Positions 22,519 through 33,302 of a stretch of 64,000 bases of DNA are shown here, one piece after another; positions within the stretch are counted from its first letter, which is position 1, and the number at the start of each line of letters is the position of its first letter. The position numbers and the translations under genes were made by a program. The notes beneath the pieces were generated by a model that had not been told where the DNA came from, searched no databases, and saw only the letters and a list, made by a program, of their open reading frames with translations. This stretch comes from Drosophila miranda. Its lineage: Eukaryota; Arthropoda; Insecta; Diptera; Drosophilidae. The stretch is taken from positions 29,457,326 to 29,521,325 of the forward strand of contig NW_022881614.1 of NCBI RefSeq assembly GCF_003369915.1, in the 5' to 3' direction.

Positions 22519-23175
22519 TTGTCTCCTTTGCGGGGGCGGAAGGGGGTGAGTCGAAATTTTGAAACAAACTCGTCTCGGTCCGATATATTAGGAGTGTGGA
22601 TACCAAATTTGGTTGCTCTAGCTTTTGTAGTCTCTGAGATCTAGGCGCTAATGTTTTACTCTAAGCAAAGCCGCCTATGCTACGTGTGTGTTAGAGAGAG
22701 ACAGGGCGAGAAAAAATGAAATTGTTTTCTTGATGCTGGCTATAATAATAATACGATCCAATTCAGATTCCGCTGTCTTAAAGATGTTGTCATTCTCTAC
22801 AATTCTACGTTTTTGGTTTTGTCGTATCTTTAAAAATGTGGATGCCACAGTTTTCGTCCTTTGTGGGGGCGGAAGTGGGCGGGGCGAAGTTTTGAAATAT
22901 TCTTGTAGCAGTGACATATCACAGAAGTCTGGATCCAAAACATCGTTGCTCTAGATTTTATAGTCTTTGAGCACTAGGCGCTGAAGGGGACGGACGGACG
23001 GACGGACGTACGGACGGACGGACGGACAGACAGGGCTCAATCGACTCGGCTATTGATGCTGATCAAGAATATATATACTTTAAGGGGTCGGAAACGATTC
23101 CTTTTGGACGTTACACACATCCACTTTTACCACAAATCTAATATACCCCAATACTCATTTTGAGTATCGGGTATA
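22519..23175 (-). mobile_element. Reverse-oriented DINE-1 piece between pol units B and C
   Basis: 657 bp, almost identical to 20215-20870, including the same interrupted tetranucleotide tract (GGACGTACGG). This shows it was copied together with the pol unit, not inserted independently. Confidence 0.9.
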
Positions 23176-23200
23176 AAAATATTTTGAAGAAGAAAAAAAA

Positions 23201-24824
23201 ATGAAAAGTGATTCAGTAAAGGTAGAAGGAAGTTTATATAGCTTGGGATCAAAAAATCCTGAGCACGCCGCCGAAAAATTATCGTTCAATAGTTTGGGAT
23301 TCAAATACCCTGAACCCGCCGTCGTTGAATTATCCGACATCCAAAGTTTTAATAGTTTGGGATTAAAATATCCTGAGCACGCCGTCGTTGAATTATCCGA
23401 CACTAAAAGTTCGAATAGTTTGGGATTAAAGAATCCTGAACACGCCGTCGTTGAATTATCCGACAATGAACAATTTAAAAGTTTGGGATGCAAAAATCCT
23501 GAACGCGCCGTCGTAGAAATATCCGACATTCAAAATTATGCAAATTCTGAATTGAAAAAAATGAAATTGTATAACACAATAACCTACAAAGAGGACAATT
23601 TAGAAAATCTCAGAGAGAAAATGGTATCTATCATCGAAGAAGACCATGCCAATATAAATTTACAGTTACCGTTCAGAACGGATATAAAAGGAGAGATTAA
23701 CACTGAACATGATAGACCGGTATATGGCAAGCAGTATCCATATGCTTATTCGGTTAACGATTTCGTTAATAACGAAATAAGTAAAATGTTAGATGAAGGT
23801 ATAATCAGACCTAGTAAAAGCCCATATAATTCACCGGTAATAGTAGTACCAAAGAAGGGAGTAAATGAGGACGGAACTCCTAAACATAGATTAGTAATAG
23901 ACTTTAAGAAACTTAATGAAAACACCATACCGGATAGATACCCTATGCAAGATCCTTCAGTAATCCTTGCCAATTTAGGTAAGGCAAAGTATTTCTCGGC
24001 CATTGATTTAGAGTCAGGTTTCTATCAGATTTTAATGAGGGAATCAGATATTGAAAAAACATCTTTTTCCATAAATAACGGCAAATATGAATTTCTAAGA
24101 ATGCCTATGGGATTGACGAACGCTCCCAGAATTTTCCAAAGGGCAATGGACGATATACTTAGAGAACAAGTTGGGAAAACTTGTCACGTCTATATGGACG
24201 ATATAATAATATTTTCAAAAACTATAGAACAACATTATAAAGATCTAATTCATATAATACAGATATTGCAAAACGCTAACATGAAAATTTCCCTAGAAAA
24301 GTCTAAATTCTTTCAATTGGAAACCAAATTTCTGGGATACATTGTTTCCCAAAATATCATTAAAACAGATCCAGACAAAATCTCCACAATACAAAACTAT
24401 CCAATTCCTAAAAATATCAAAAAGCTACGTAGCTTCTTAGGACTAACAGGGTATTACAGAAAATTTGTCCGAAATTATGCTACAATTGCCAAACCATTAA
24501 CCAAATATCTGAGTGGAGTAAATGGGAAAGTTTCACGAAGGGCATCCAAGAAAACATTAATACAGCTGGATGAACCAGCAATGGGAGCATTTAATAATTT
24601 AAAGGACAGTTAAATAGCACATATTGAATTAGAACAACCAGATTACAATAAAAAATTCAAATTAACCACAGATGCATCGGACATAGCAATAGGTGCAGTT
24701 TTGTCGCAAGATGGGAATCCCATAACATTTATTTCTAAAACTTTAAGTAAAACCGAGCAATTATATGCTACTAATAAAAAGGAATTATTAGCTATTGTAT
24801 GGGCATTAACAAATTTGCGAAATT
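23201..24824 (+). pseudogene. Pol unit C: repeat domain, RT, partial RNase H with stop
   Basis: It has the five-fold repeat, RT with intact YMDD and a complete connection region. A TAA at 24611-24613 interrupts the frame at the position of the same stop in unit A. RNase H sequence follows up to TNLRN. It shares with unit A the stop, REKMVSII and TTCAAATTAACC; units B and D share the alternatives. Confidence 0.85.
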
Positions 24825-25475
24825 TGTCTCCTTTGCGGGGGCGGAAGGGGGTGTGGCGAAATTTTGAAACAAACTCGTCTCGGTCCGATATATTAGGAGT
24901 GTGGATACCAAATTTGGTTGCTCTAGCTTTTGTAGTCTCTGAGATCTAGGCGCTAATGTTTTACTCTAAGCAAAGCCGCCTATGCTACGTGTGTGTTAGA
25001 GAGAGACAGGGCGAGAAAAAATGAAATTGTTTTCTTGATGCTGGCTATAATAATAATACGATCCAATTCAGATTCCGCTGTCTTAAAGATGTTGTCATTC
25101 TCTACAATTCTACGTTTTTTGTCGTATTTTTACTAATGTCGATGCCACAGTTTTCGTCCTTTGTGGGGGCGGAAGTGGGCGGGGCGAAGTTTTGAAATAT
25201 TCTTGTAGCAGTGACATATCACAGAAGTCTGGATCCAAAACATCGTTGCTCTAGATTTTATAGTCTTTGAGCACTAGGCGCTGAAGGGGACGGACGGACG
25301 GACGGACGTACGGACGGACGGACGGACAGACAGGGCTCAATCGACTCGGCTATTGATGCTGATCAAGAATATATATACTTTAAGGGGTCGGAAACGATTC
25401 CTTTTGGACGTTACACACATCCACTTTTACCACAAATCTAATATACCCCAATACTCATTTTGAGTATCGGGTATA
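24825..25475 (-). mobile_element. Reverse-oriented DINE-1 piece between pol units C and D
   Basis: 651 bp, same breakpoints as the other two pieces, with a few private changes and a small deletion near 25117-25120. Confidence 0.9.
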
Positions 25476-25500
25476 AAAATATTTTGAAGAAGAAAAAAAA

Positions 25501-27850
25501 ATGAAAAGTGATTCAGTAAAGGTAGAAGGAAGTTTATATAGCTTGGGATCAAAAAATCCTGAGCACGCCGACGAAGAATTATCCGTCAATAGTTTGGGAT
25601 TCAAATATCCTGAACCCGCCGTCGTTGAATTATCCGACATCCAAAGTTTTAATAGTTTGGGATTAAAATATCCTGAGCACGCCGTCGTTGAATTATCCGA
25701 CACTAAAAGTTCGAATAGTTTGGGATTAAAGAATCCTGAACACGCCGTCGTTGAATTATCCGACAATGAACAATTTAAAAGTTTGGGATGCAAAAATCCT
25801 GAACGCGCCGTCGTAGAAATATCCGACATTCAAAATTATGCAAATTCTGAATTGAAAAAAATGAAATTGTATAACACAATAACCTACAAAGAGGACAATT
25901 TAGAAAATCTCAGAGAGATAATGGTATCTATCATCGAAGAAGACCATGCCAATATAAATTTATCCAATTCCTAAAAATATCAGAGAGCTACGTAGCTTCT
26001 TAGGACTAACAGGGTATTACAGAAAATTTGTCCGAAATTATGCTACAATAGCCAAACCATTAACAAAATATCTGAGTGGAGTAAATGGGAAAGTTTCACG
26101 AAGGGCATCCAAGAAAACATTAATACAGCTGGATGAACCAGCAATGGGAGCATTTAATAATTTAAAGGACAGTTTAATAGCACATATTGAATTAGAACAA
26201 CCAGATTACAATAAAAAATTCACATTAACCACAGATGCATCGGACATAGCAATAGGTGCAGTTTTGTCGCAAGATGGGAATCCCATAACATTTATTTCTA
26301 AAACTTTAAGTAAAACCGAGCAATTATATGCTACTAATAAAAAGGAATTATTAGCTATTGTATGGGCATTAACAAATTTGCGAAATAATTTATACGGAGT
26401 GAGTGGAATTGAAATACATACAGATCACCAACCTTTGTCCTTTGCAATGTCGCAAAAAAATCCAAATGTTGAAATGAAACGTTGGTATTACTTCATAGAA
26501 AGTTTCACACCAAAAATCATTTATAAGCCAGGCTCAACTAACGTAGTAGCGGACGCTTTATCTCGGATTAAAATAAATCATATGACAGATAGTGATGTCG
26601 ACCAGACAGATTCAGAATCAGACATAAATACTCAGCATTCAGCAGAGAGTAGTTTTGAAAACGTCATTCAAGAGACTAGCAAGCCTCTAAACCAATTTAA
26701 ACAGCAGCTACTATTAGCGCAAGGGAGATTCACAGTTCATGAGTTAGTAAGAGTTTATGAAAATACCCGACATATTATTGAATTTGATACGGTAGACAAT
26801 CTGCTAATCATTTTAAAAGAATTTATTCAGCCTCACTTAACCACAGGAATACACTGCACTTTAGAAGATTTATACCTTATCCAAAAAAAGCTAAAGGAAA
26901 ACTTCATAAATAAATTTCTCTTCACGAGAAAGTTCCTCCAAGATGTAGTAAATTCAGAAGATAAAGCTATAATTATAGAAGAAACACATTGCAGAGCCCA
27001 TAGAGGTCTAGACGAAAATTACAAACAAATAACTAAGCTGTATTATTGGCCAAACCTGCACAAAAAATTAAAAGAATATATAACAAATTGTGAGATCTGT
27101 AACAAAAACAAATATCACAGACACCCTGTAAAAATTCCAATTGGGGAAGCTCCCATTCCAGCAAAAGAAGGAGATCAATTACACTTAGACATATACTATG
27201 CCCAAAACCTAACATTCATAACTTGTATAGATTCTTATTCCAAATACTTGGTGGTCAAGGAAATTCAAAGTAAATTAAACATTGAAAATAAGGTAATGGA
27301 AATTTTGCAACACTTTCCGTTAGCAACATCTTTAATGACTGACAACGAACCAAGCTTTACTTCAGCACAATTTAGATCATTCATACAAAGAAGTAACTTA
27401 ACTATTTATTATGCTGATCCCAGACTCAGCACCTCAAATGGTCAGGTAGAAAGGGTACATTCCACACTAACAGAAATAGCGCGGTGCATCAAGGATGAAC
27501 TAAATCTAACAGATTATTCAGAAATAATAATAAGGGCGGCACTGAAATATAACCTGACGATACATTCAACGACCAATCAAATGCCATATGACATATTGTA
27601 TAACAAAATAGAACACAAGCATAATCCAATATTACTAAAGGAAGCTCAGACCAAAATGCTTAAGCTACATAACAAAGATAGAAGAGAAAAAGATTATAAA
27701 ATAGGAGAAGTAGTTTATGAAAAGAAATTCGGGGAAAGAAATAAACTTCAATCCCGATACAAAAAGCAGGTAGTTAAGGAAAATCGACCGAATAAAATTA
27801 TAATCAACAATAGAAACAGAATTATACATAAAGATAACATCAAATATTAA
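25501..27850 (+). pseudogene. Pol unit D: repeat domain, RT core deleted, full RNase H and integrase
   Basis: Frame 25501-25974 covers the five-fold repeat and stops after NINLSNS. About 737 bp carrying the RT core, YMDD included, are missing here, with a short TA overlap at the break. From about 25966 a second frame is open to 27850: RT connection, complete RNase H ([30 protein letters not shown]), then integrase with its HHCC zinc finger (about 26985-27110: THCRAHRG... CEICNKN) and catalytic core (LHLDIYYAQ, DNEPSFTSAQF, SNGQVERVHSTLTE). RNase H and integrase look intact in sequence but lack their normal upstream fusion. Confidence 0.85.
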
Positions 27851-27870
27851 ATATTTTGTTTTTTCTCCAG

Positions 27871-29295
27871 AAAATGTATGCGAATATACTAATACTGACT
27901 TTTGTTATATTGACGACTTCGGAAGTAATTGACTATACGCATAGTGACTATCTATTGCTCAAAGACGACAGAGACGTTTACACTTATGAAACATACGCTG
28001 AACTTTTCCATATTACTAATTTGAGTTTTTATAGGGAGATAATTGATAAAGAATCCAAATATGTCAACAAATCAATTAATTCAGACGATGAGTGGGAAAT
28101 ATCAATGGACTTAAGTCTATTAAAATTAATGATTTCAGAATTAGTTCCAAAACGGAGTGAAAGGGGAATAAATGAATTAGGTACCATTTGGAAATGGATA
28201 GCAGGCAGCCCTGATCATGACGACTTTTTGAAAATACAAAATAAAGTAAATGAATTAACTGAAAATAATAATAAACAATTTGTAATAAATTCCAAATTTT
28301 TCAAAGAAATTGAATTGCTATCAAATTCATTAAAAAATGTCATCTTCAATGAAGAAACGATACTGAGAAAGCATCGTTTAAAATTAATAACTTTTGACCT
28401 ACTAAATTTAGTTGATACCATAACCCTCTTAAAAGTAAACATTTTCAATACAAAAATTTTAAATAAAAACGAAATAGAGGACATTTATAAGCATGAAAAA
28501 CATCCTGTTGAACTGTCTGATCTGCTGGACATTGCAACGGTTAAAATTATTCCAAATGCTGATTTAATAATCATTTACATAAAATATCCTCAAATTAAAG
28601 ATATTTGCAAGTTTTACCATGCAAGAGCGATCTCACAAAATGATGGAATGTTAGTTATAAGTGAAAAAGTTTGTGAATGTAAGGAGAAATACTGTTTAAT
28701 GAATAATTTTAAAAGTGAAACTTTTAACAATTACGCACAAATAAATTTAAAGAAGACCTGTTTCACCAATTTACTTAATGGCTTTAAAGCCAACTGCACT
28801 AAAAAAAGGGAAAAAAACAAAGAAATAGACATCATTCAGGATGGTGCCATATTAGTTTCAGGCAAAAATATCGTAGACAATACTACTTTGCTAGGATCGT
28901 ATCTCCTTATATTCAACAACACAATTGTAATAAATAAAATAACCCACATAAATGATAAGGGTAAAATTCTAAGATATATATCGCATCATAGATATAGCGA
29001 TTTTGAATTAGTTGATTATATACAATCGAGTGATAAGCAATTTTCTTTTGATAATGTTAACATTTTAAATCCCCTTATAACATTAGGTAATACGGCCTTA
29101 CCATTAAAAACATTATTCTTAATCATTTTGATATTGATAATGTTATTTTACTTCGGCTATAAATTAACCAAATTTGTACTTATTAAATCAATAAGAATAC
29201 CGTCAGAAGAAATAGTGGAAAGCAACATTCAAATACTGTCAGAAGAAATTAGAGCTCTATCAGAACTTCAAAATGTATCGGGACGAAACATTTAA
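27871..29295 (+). CDS. Errantivirus envelope protein, open frame
   Basis: The first ATG is at 27874, three bases after a strong 3' splice site (TTTTTTCTCCAG, ending at 27870); errantiviral env is normally translated from a spliced mRNA. The protein (~473 aa) has a hydrophobic signal peptide (YANILILTFVILTT), a furin-type site RSER before GINELGTIWKWIAG near residue 97, a cysteine cluster around VCECKEKYC, several N-x-S/T sites, and a C-terminal transmembrane segment (TLFLIILILIMLFYFGY) with a ~45-residue tail. Length and order fit insect errantivirus F-like envelopes. No stop or frameshift seen. Since gag and pol are damaged, any use would need helper proteins. Confidence 0.85.
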   Translation, partial: KMYANILILTFVILTTSEVIDYTHSDYLLLKDDRDVYTYETYAELFHITNLSFYREIIDKESKYVNKSINSDDEWEISMDLSLLKLMISELVPKRSERGINELGTIWKWIAGSPDHDDFLKIQNKVNELTENNNKQFVINSKFFKEIELLSNSLKNVIFNEETILRKHRLKLITFDLLNLVDTITLLKVNIFNTKILNKNEIEDIYKHEKHPVELSDLLDIATVKIIPNADLIIIYIKYPQIKDICKFYHARAISQNDGMLVISEKVCECKEKYCLMNNFKSETFNNYAQINLKKTCFTNLLNGFKANCTKKREKNKEIDIIQDGAILVSGKNIVDNTTLLGSYLLIFNNTIVINKITHINDKGKILRYISHHRYSDFELVDYIQSSDKQFSFDNVNILNPLITLGNTALPLKTLFLIILILIMLFYFGYKLTKFVLIKSIRIPSEEIVESNIQILSEEIRALSELQNVSGRNI

Positions 29296-29305
29296 GAATG
29301 GGGGG

Positions 29306-29836
29306 AGTTAACGTACCCAATTCTATTGAGCTCTTATACGAGTTGTAAACAATCTTTGGCTTTCCAAAACGAAAACAATTTCAATCTTGGGCCTCCGCCT
29401 AATTGATTTCTAAGATGTACAATCTCAAGGGCTCCCGCTGCAATCCCAATCTTTGACACTCGCCTAAATGGAAAACCAATGTTTGCCCACACCCGGCTTC
29501 TCATAAACAATCTCACTCCCGGCTTTCTGCAGATCCTGCACTTTAGGCATTTTACAGTTCTCTCTTTGGATGACGAAATCCAATACTCGGGATGGCGAAA
29601 TCAATTGAAATGTTTATAGAAAAACTATTCCCGAAAGGGATCAACGATGCAAAGATCAGAAAGTTGAAGTCAGTCTTGATCCAGAAGCGACACCGCAAAG
29701 TCGAGCTAAAAATTAAGATCGCACAAACCCTTTGCCCGGAATCCTTTGTGACCCTCTACTTAAATCTATATCAGTGAAGTTAGAAGTAAAATAAAAACTT
29801 TTTAAAAACACAATCCGCTACCGCAGTTATATAATT
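29306..29836 (+). repeat. 3' LTR of the errantivirus
   Basis: 531 bp, preceded by the purine tract AAGAATGGGGGG and followed by the TATA target duplication (29837-29840). Confidence 0.9.
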
Positions 29837-30266
29837 TATATATACATACATATATTCTTGATCAGACATGTCTGTCTGTCCATCTTGTTTGAAACCTAGT
29901 TCTCAGAGACTATAACGAAATTTTGTATCCAGACTCCTGTGATATCACACTGAATTTGCCACGCTTCCTTCCGCACCCACAAAGGACAAAATCTGTGGCA
30001 TCCACAATTTTGAAGATACGAGAAAACCAAAAGGCATAATCATAGAGAATGAGCATATCTAGTAGATTGCAGAATCTGGAGTATCAGATCGGAGTATTAT
30101 TATAGCCAGAAAGAACAAATTAATTAACAATGTTTACTAAGTTTCTGTCTCTTTCTCACACACTCTTCGTGGTGCAATGCGTAGTGGATCTCTAGCGGAG
30201 ATGAGCCCTGCTGACTGAGTATTGGATATACTCGACTCGACTGCGACTCGACTCACAACGTTCCGA
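29837..30266 (+). mobile_element. Old DINE-1 remnant, right part
   Basis: It continues the copy begun at 15935: ATATATTCTTGATCAG, a short GTCT tract, diverged interior, and the end CTCACAACGTTCCGAGTAG. It is much more diverged than the other copies, so it is old. Confidence 0.8.
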
Positions 30267-30443
30267 GTAGTTTAAGATTAAATTGTATACATCATTTATT
30301 TCCCACTAAATTTCCCATTAAATTGTATTTTAAAACTGGTTTAATCTGCCTTTCGCGGAATCAGATTTGGCGGAACATGGTTAAAAATAACAAATTCGTA
30401 GGCATTTCTAACAAAATGCAGTTTTGGACCAAACACGAGTATA

Positions 30444-30515
30444 TCCAATATGGTCTGGTGGCTAGGATATCTGGCTTTCACCCAGAAGGCCCGGGTTCGA
30501 CTCCCGGTATGGGAA
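30444..30515 (+). tRNA. tRNA-Glu (TTC), variant
   Basis: 72 nt with anticodon loop CTTTCAC (TTC). The 5' acceptor strand is TCCAATA, so one pair with TATGGGA is lost, and the D-arm has CTGGTGG instead of CTAGTGG. T8 follows at about 30520. At least 85 bp of 5' flank match that of the tRNA at 14376-14447, so one is a duplicate of the other. It may be weakly functional or decaying. Confidence 0.8.
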
Positions 30516-30702
30516 GTATTTTTTTTGCAATACTGGACTGAAATATTACGTTATATTATATTATTTTATATGTATTGATATCCCGATCCTGATGTCCTGA
30601 TCTTTGCATACCTAATGTACATTCATTCACATATAAACAAAACCGGTATTTATTAATTAAATATTAATTTTTTATTAATCTTAGCACGAGTTATAAAAAA
30701 GT

Positions 30703-31074
30703 TGTTCGGAGCAGAACCCAGCCGATTAGCTGCTTGCCAAATAGCACCTAATTCTTGGCCCTCAGCCGCTTATTTTGTTTGTTACTTATGTCTATGTCAC
30801 TCATTTGTTTGTTAAAGCTTTGCGCTTGCTTGCCCTGCTAAACGCTCTCTGCCAGCTCGCTCTTCGCTATCTCCGCTTTGCGTCTGCCTACCGACGTCGG
30901 CCGAGCGAAGCTGCGCTTAGCGATCGGAGCGGCAATGCAAAGGGCAGGCAAGCCACATTTGCAATTTGGATGTCACGCATTAAAGAACATATCGTAATTT
31001 TATTTCTGCGCCGAGTTTTATTTAATTCGAAATAATTAGTCGGCGGATTGGGGATAAAAAACATTATCTCCACA
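30703..31074 (+). repeat. 5' LTR of the BEL element
   Basis: 372 bp with TG...CA ends. It differs from the 3' LTR at about four positions. Confidence 0.9.
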
Positions 31075-31448
31075 TAAAATTTGGTGACCCCGACGTGATC
31101 TCTGAGTTGCAGTGTCAATTAATAATCATTCGCGATCGACATTTGTTAGCCCTAGCAAATTTTCGGCGGTTAAGCACAATTCGGTGCTAAAACACACTTA
31201 CATACACCTACATACACGCTTTGCTGGCTATTTATTTCTCTGTCGCGACAATTCGGTCAGTGCAGTGCGGTAGGCAGTGCAGCGAACTCACTAATACACA
31301 CAAGCGGAGTATAAAGCGGAATCGGACAGCTCGCACAGCCGCACAGCTAAAGGCATTAGCTGTAATCCCTTTGCTTTCGGTTCCCACGTTTATACGTATA
31401 CAGGGTGTCTTTTTCGGTCGTGCTGAGTGACTCTTTTAAAACCTCAAC

Positions 31449-33302
31449 ATGGCAGCACCTGAGCCTACCAATGTCGCGAACGCAGCAATGCCGAGTGATG
31501 TAGATTTCTACAAGCACAAGGCCGAGTCCATCGCGCGCCAACTAAAGGCCATGGATCGCTTTCTCACCAAGGAAGAGCTTGCCGAGTTAGATGAGGCAGA
31601 ACTTCAAGCTCGCTTAGAGCAGATCCAGCGAATGAATGCGGATTTCGATGCCGCTCAAACGAGCCTTGAAAGGCTGGATTTCCTGCAGTTAGCCCATGAT
31701 GCCCGGCTGGACTTTTCGAATGTTTATGTCAAGGTTAGGTCCAGGCTGTCGCGGGAGTTGATGGCTGCTCGCACGGTAAATGTTGCCAATTCAACGGCTC
31801 GGCATACTCTCGAGGGGAATTCGTCGTTGTTCGCCTATAATAGTATAGGCCGTTCTCGAATGCCCGAGTTGCAGCTTCCGCGATTCGGGGGGAACTACAT
31901 GGATTGGCCAGAATTCCACTCGATGTTCTCGACAATGGTGCACAAAGACCATCGTATACCAATCATCGAAAAATTCCAATATCTTCGTGGATGTCTAGAT
32001 GGTGCTGCGCTGGATACGATTCGTTCCTTGGAACTTTCTGAGGAGAATTACGAGAAGGCGTTGAATTTGCTAATGTTGCGATTCGATAATAAACTGTTAC
32101 ATTTTCAGGCACACGTCAAGGCTATTTTCGGGCTGCAAGGGGTGGAGAAGGGCTTGCGCGCGCTCAGCGACAAAATCAATTCGCACTTGCGTGCACTTCA
32201 GACCTTGGCGACCCCGCAGGAGATTTCGGATGGGTTGCTGATCTTCATCATAGGCACGAAACTGGACCACAAAACAAAGGAGAAATGGGAAGAGAACTTG
32301 CCGACGTCAGGATTGCCTCGGTGGTCAAGCATGGCCTCATTTTTGGAAGCGAGATGTCGGATGCTGGAGAATTTGGGATCAGCCATGGCAACAAGTCCTA
32401 GTCAACAGGTGGGAGAAGACAAACCTGTCACCCTTATCACCTCCAGTAACGACCATCCTAACCCCATATGTAACCATTGCAATTCCTCCGAGCATTACAT
32501 ATCTAGATGTCAGGCATTCCTGAATCTCTCTGCGTTTGAACGATACAAAGAAGCAAAGAAGAGCCGCTTGTGTTTGAACTGCCTCAACAAAGGCCATGAA
32601 TTGCAGAGGTGCAGGTCAGGACTTTGCAGGCAGTGCCAGGCCAAACATCACACGCTACTCCACATTCCATCGGGAACTGGTGCTTCATCTTCCTCTTCAC
32701 CGGCCGAGGAATCGATCCAGAAATCTCAGCCTAGCCAGAACGTGTTGCTACCTACTGCCCTCGTCCATGTAACAGATCGTTATGGAGCACTTATCCCATA
32801 TCGTGCCATTTTGGATTCTGCATCACAGGCAAACTTTGTAACATCTAGACTTGCTGATCAGTTGCAGTTGGATCATCGCTCGTCTTATGTTCACATCTCT
32901 GGTATCGGAGATTCCATTCTACCTTCGAGCAAGTCTGTACATTTAGTTGTACAATCCCAGGACGCAAGCTATCGAGCTTCCTTCGCTGCAATTGTCACCA
33001 ACTCAATTACGGAAATGCAGCCTAACTTCGGTGTAGACGCAAAGGATTGGCCAATGCCGAATAATCTAAAACTAGCTGATCCTAATTTCTCCAAGCCCCA
33101 ACGTATCGATCTGTTGAAAGGTTCTGGTTTGTTCTTCGATTTAATGTGCGTCGGACAGATTCGACTATCAGCCCAATTGCCAACATTGCAGGAGACTAAA
33201 CTTGGTTGGATAGTATCAGGAAGCATTGATAGCTCGGAGAATAAGCGTGCAGCTTTAGCCGCTTTTGAAAATTCCTCGTGCATCTCTATTGACGATTTTT
33301 GA
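31449..33302 (+). CDS. BEL/Pao Gag-protease, 617 aa, truncated polyprotein
   Basis: The first 617 residues of a BEL-type Gag-Pol. Order: N-terminal helical region (MAAPEPTNVANAAMP...), Gag core of the DUF1759 kind (LPRFGGNYMDWPEFHSMFSTM), zinc knuckles around CNHCNSSEHYISRC, CLNCLNKGHELQRC and CRQCQAKHH, then the Pao-type aspartic protease with active site LDSASQANF and the domain end ETKLGWIVSG. The stop at 33300-33302 comes soon after the protease, where the deleted pol begins, so the protein is a truncated Gag-protease. The frame itself is undamaged. Confidence 0.9.
   Translation: MAAPEPTNVANAAMPSDVDFYKHKAESIARQLKAMDRFLTKEELAELDEAELQARLEQIQRMNADFDAAQTSLERLDFLQLAHDARLDFSNVYVKVRSRLSRELMAARTVNVANSTARHTLEGNSSLFAYNSIGRSRMPELQLPRFGGNYMDWPEFHSMFSTMVHKDHRIPIIEKFQYLRGCLDGAALDTIRSLELSEENYEKALNLLMLRFDNKLLHFQAHVKAIFGLQGVEKGLRALSDKINSHLRALQTLATPQEISDGLLIFIIGTKLDHKTKEKWEENLPTSGLPRWSSMASFLEARCRMLENLGSAMATSPSQQVGEDKPVTLITSSNDHPNPICNHCNSSEHYISRCQAFLNLSAFERYKEAKKSRLCLNCLNKGHELQRCRSGLCRQCQAKHHTLLHIPSGTGASSSSSPAEESIQKSQPSQNVLLPTALVHVTDRYGALIPYRAILDSASQANFVTSRLADQLQLDHRSSYVHISGIGDSILPSSKSVHLVVQSQDASYRASFAAIVTNSITEMQPNFGVDAKDWPMPNNLKLADPNFSKPQRIDLLKGSGLFFDLMCVGQIRLSAQLPTLQETKLGWIVSGSIDSSENKRAALAAFENSSCISIDDF

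Larger units (their letters stand above)
16021..29836 (+). mobile_element. Errantivirus-like (gypsy group) LTR element with tandemly amplified pol
   Basis: Endogenous LTR retroelement with gag, protease, reverse transcriptase, RNase H, integrase and env. It has 531-bp LTRs at both ends, a TATA target duplication (16017-16020 and 29837-29840), a TGGCGCC primer site after the 5' LTR and a purine tract (AAGAATGGGGGG) before the 3' LTR. It is 13.8 kb, about twice the usual size, because the protease-to-RNase H segment occurs as four tandem units (starting 18791, 20871, 23176 and 25476) separated by reverse-oriented DINE-1 pieces. The gag, protease and pol frames are damaged; env is open. Target choice and env suggest kinship with 17.6/297-like errantiviruses. 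Confidence 0.9.
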
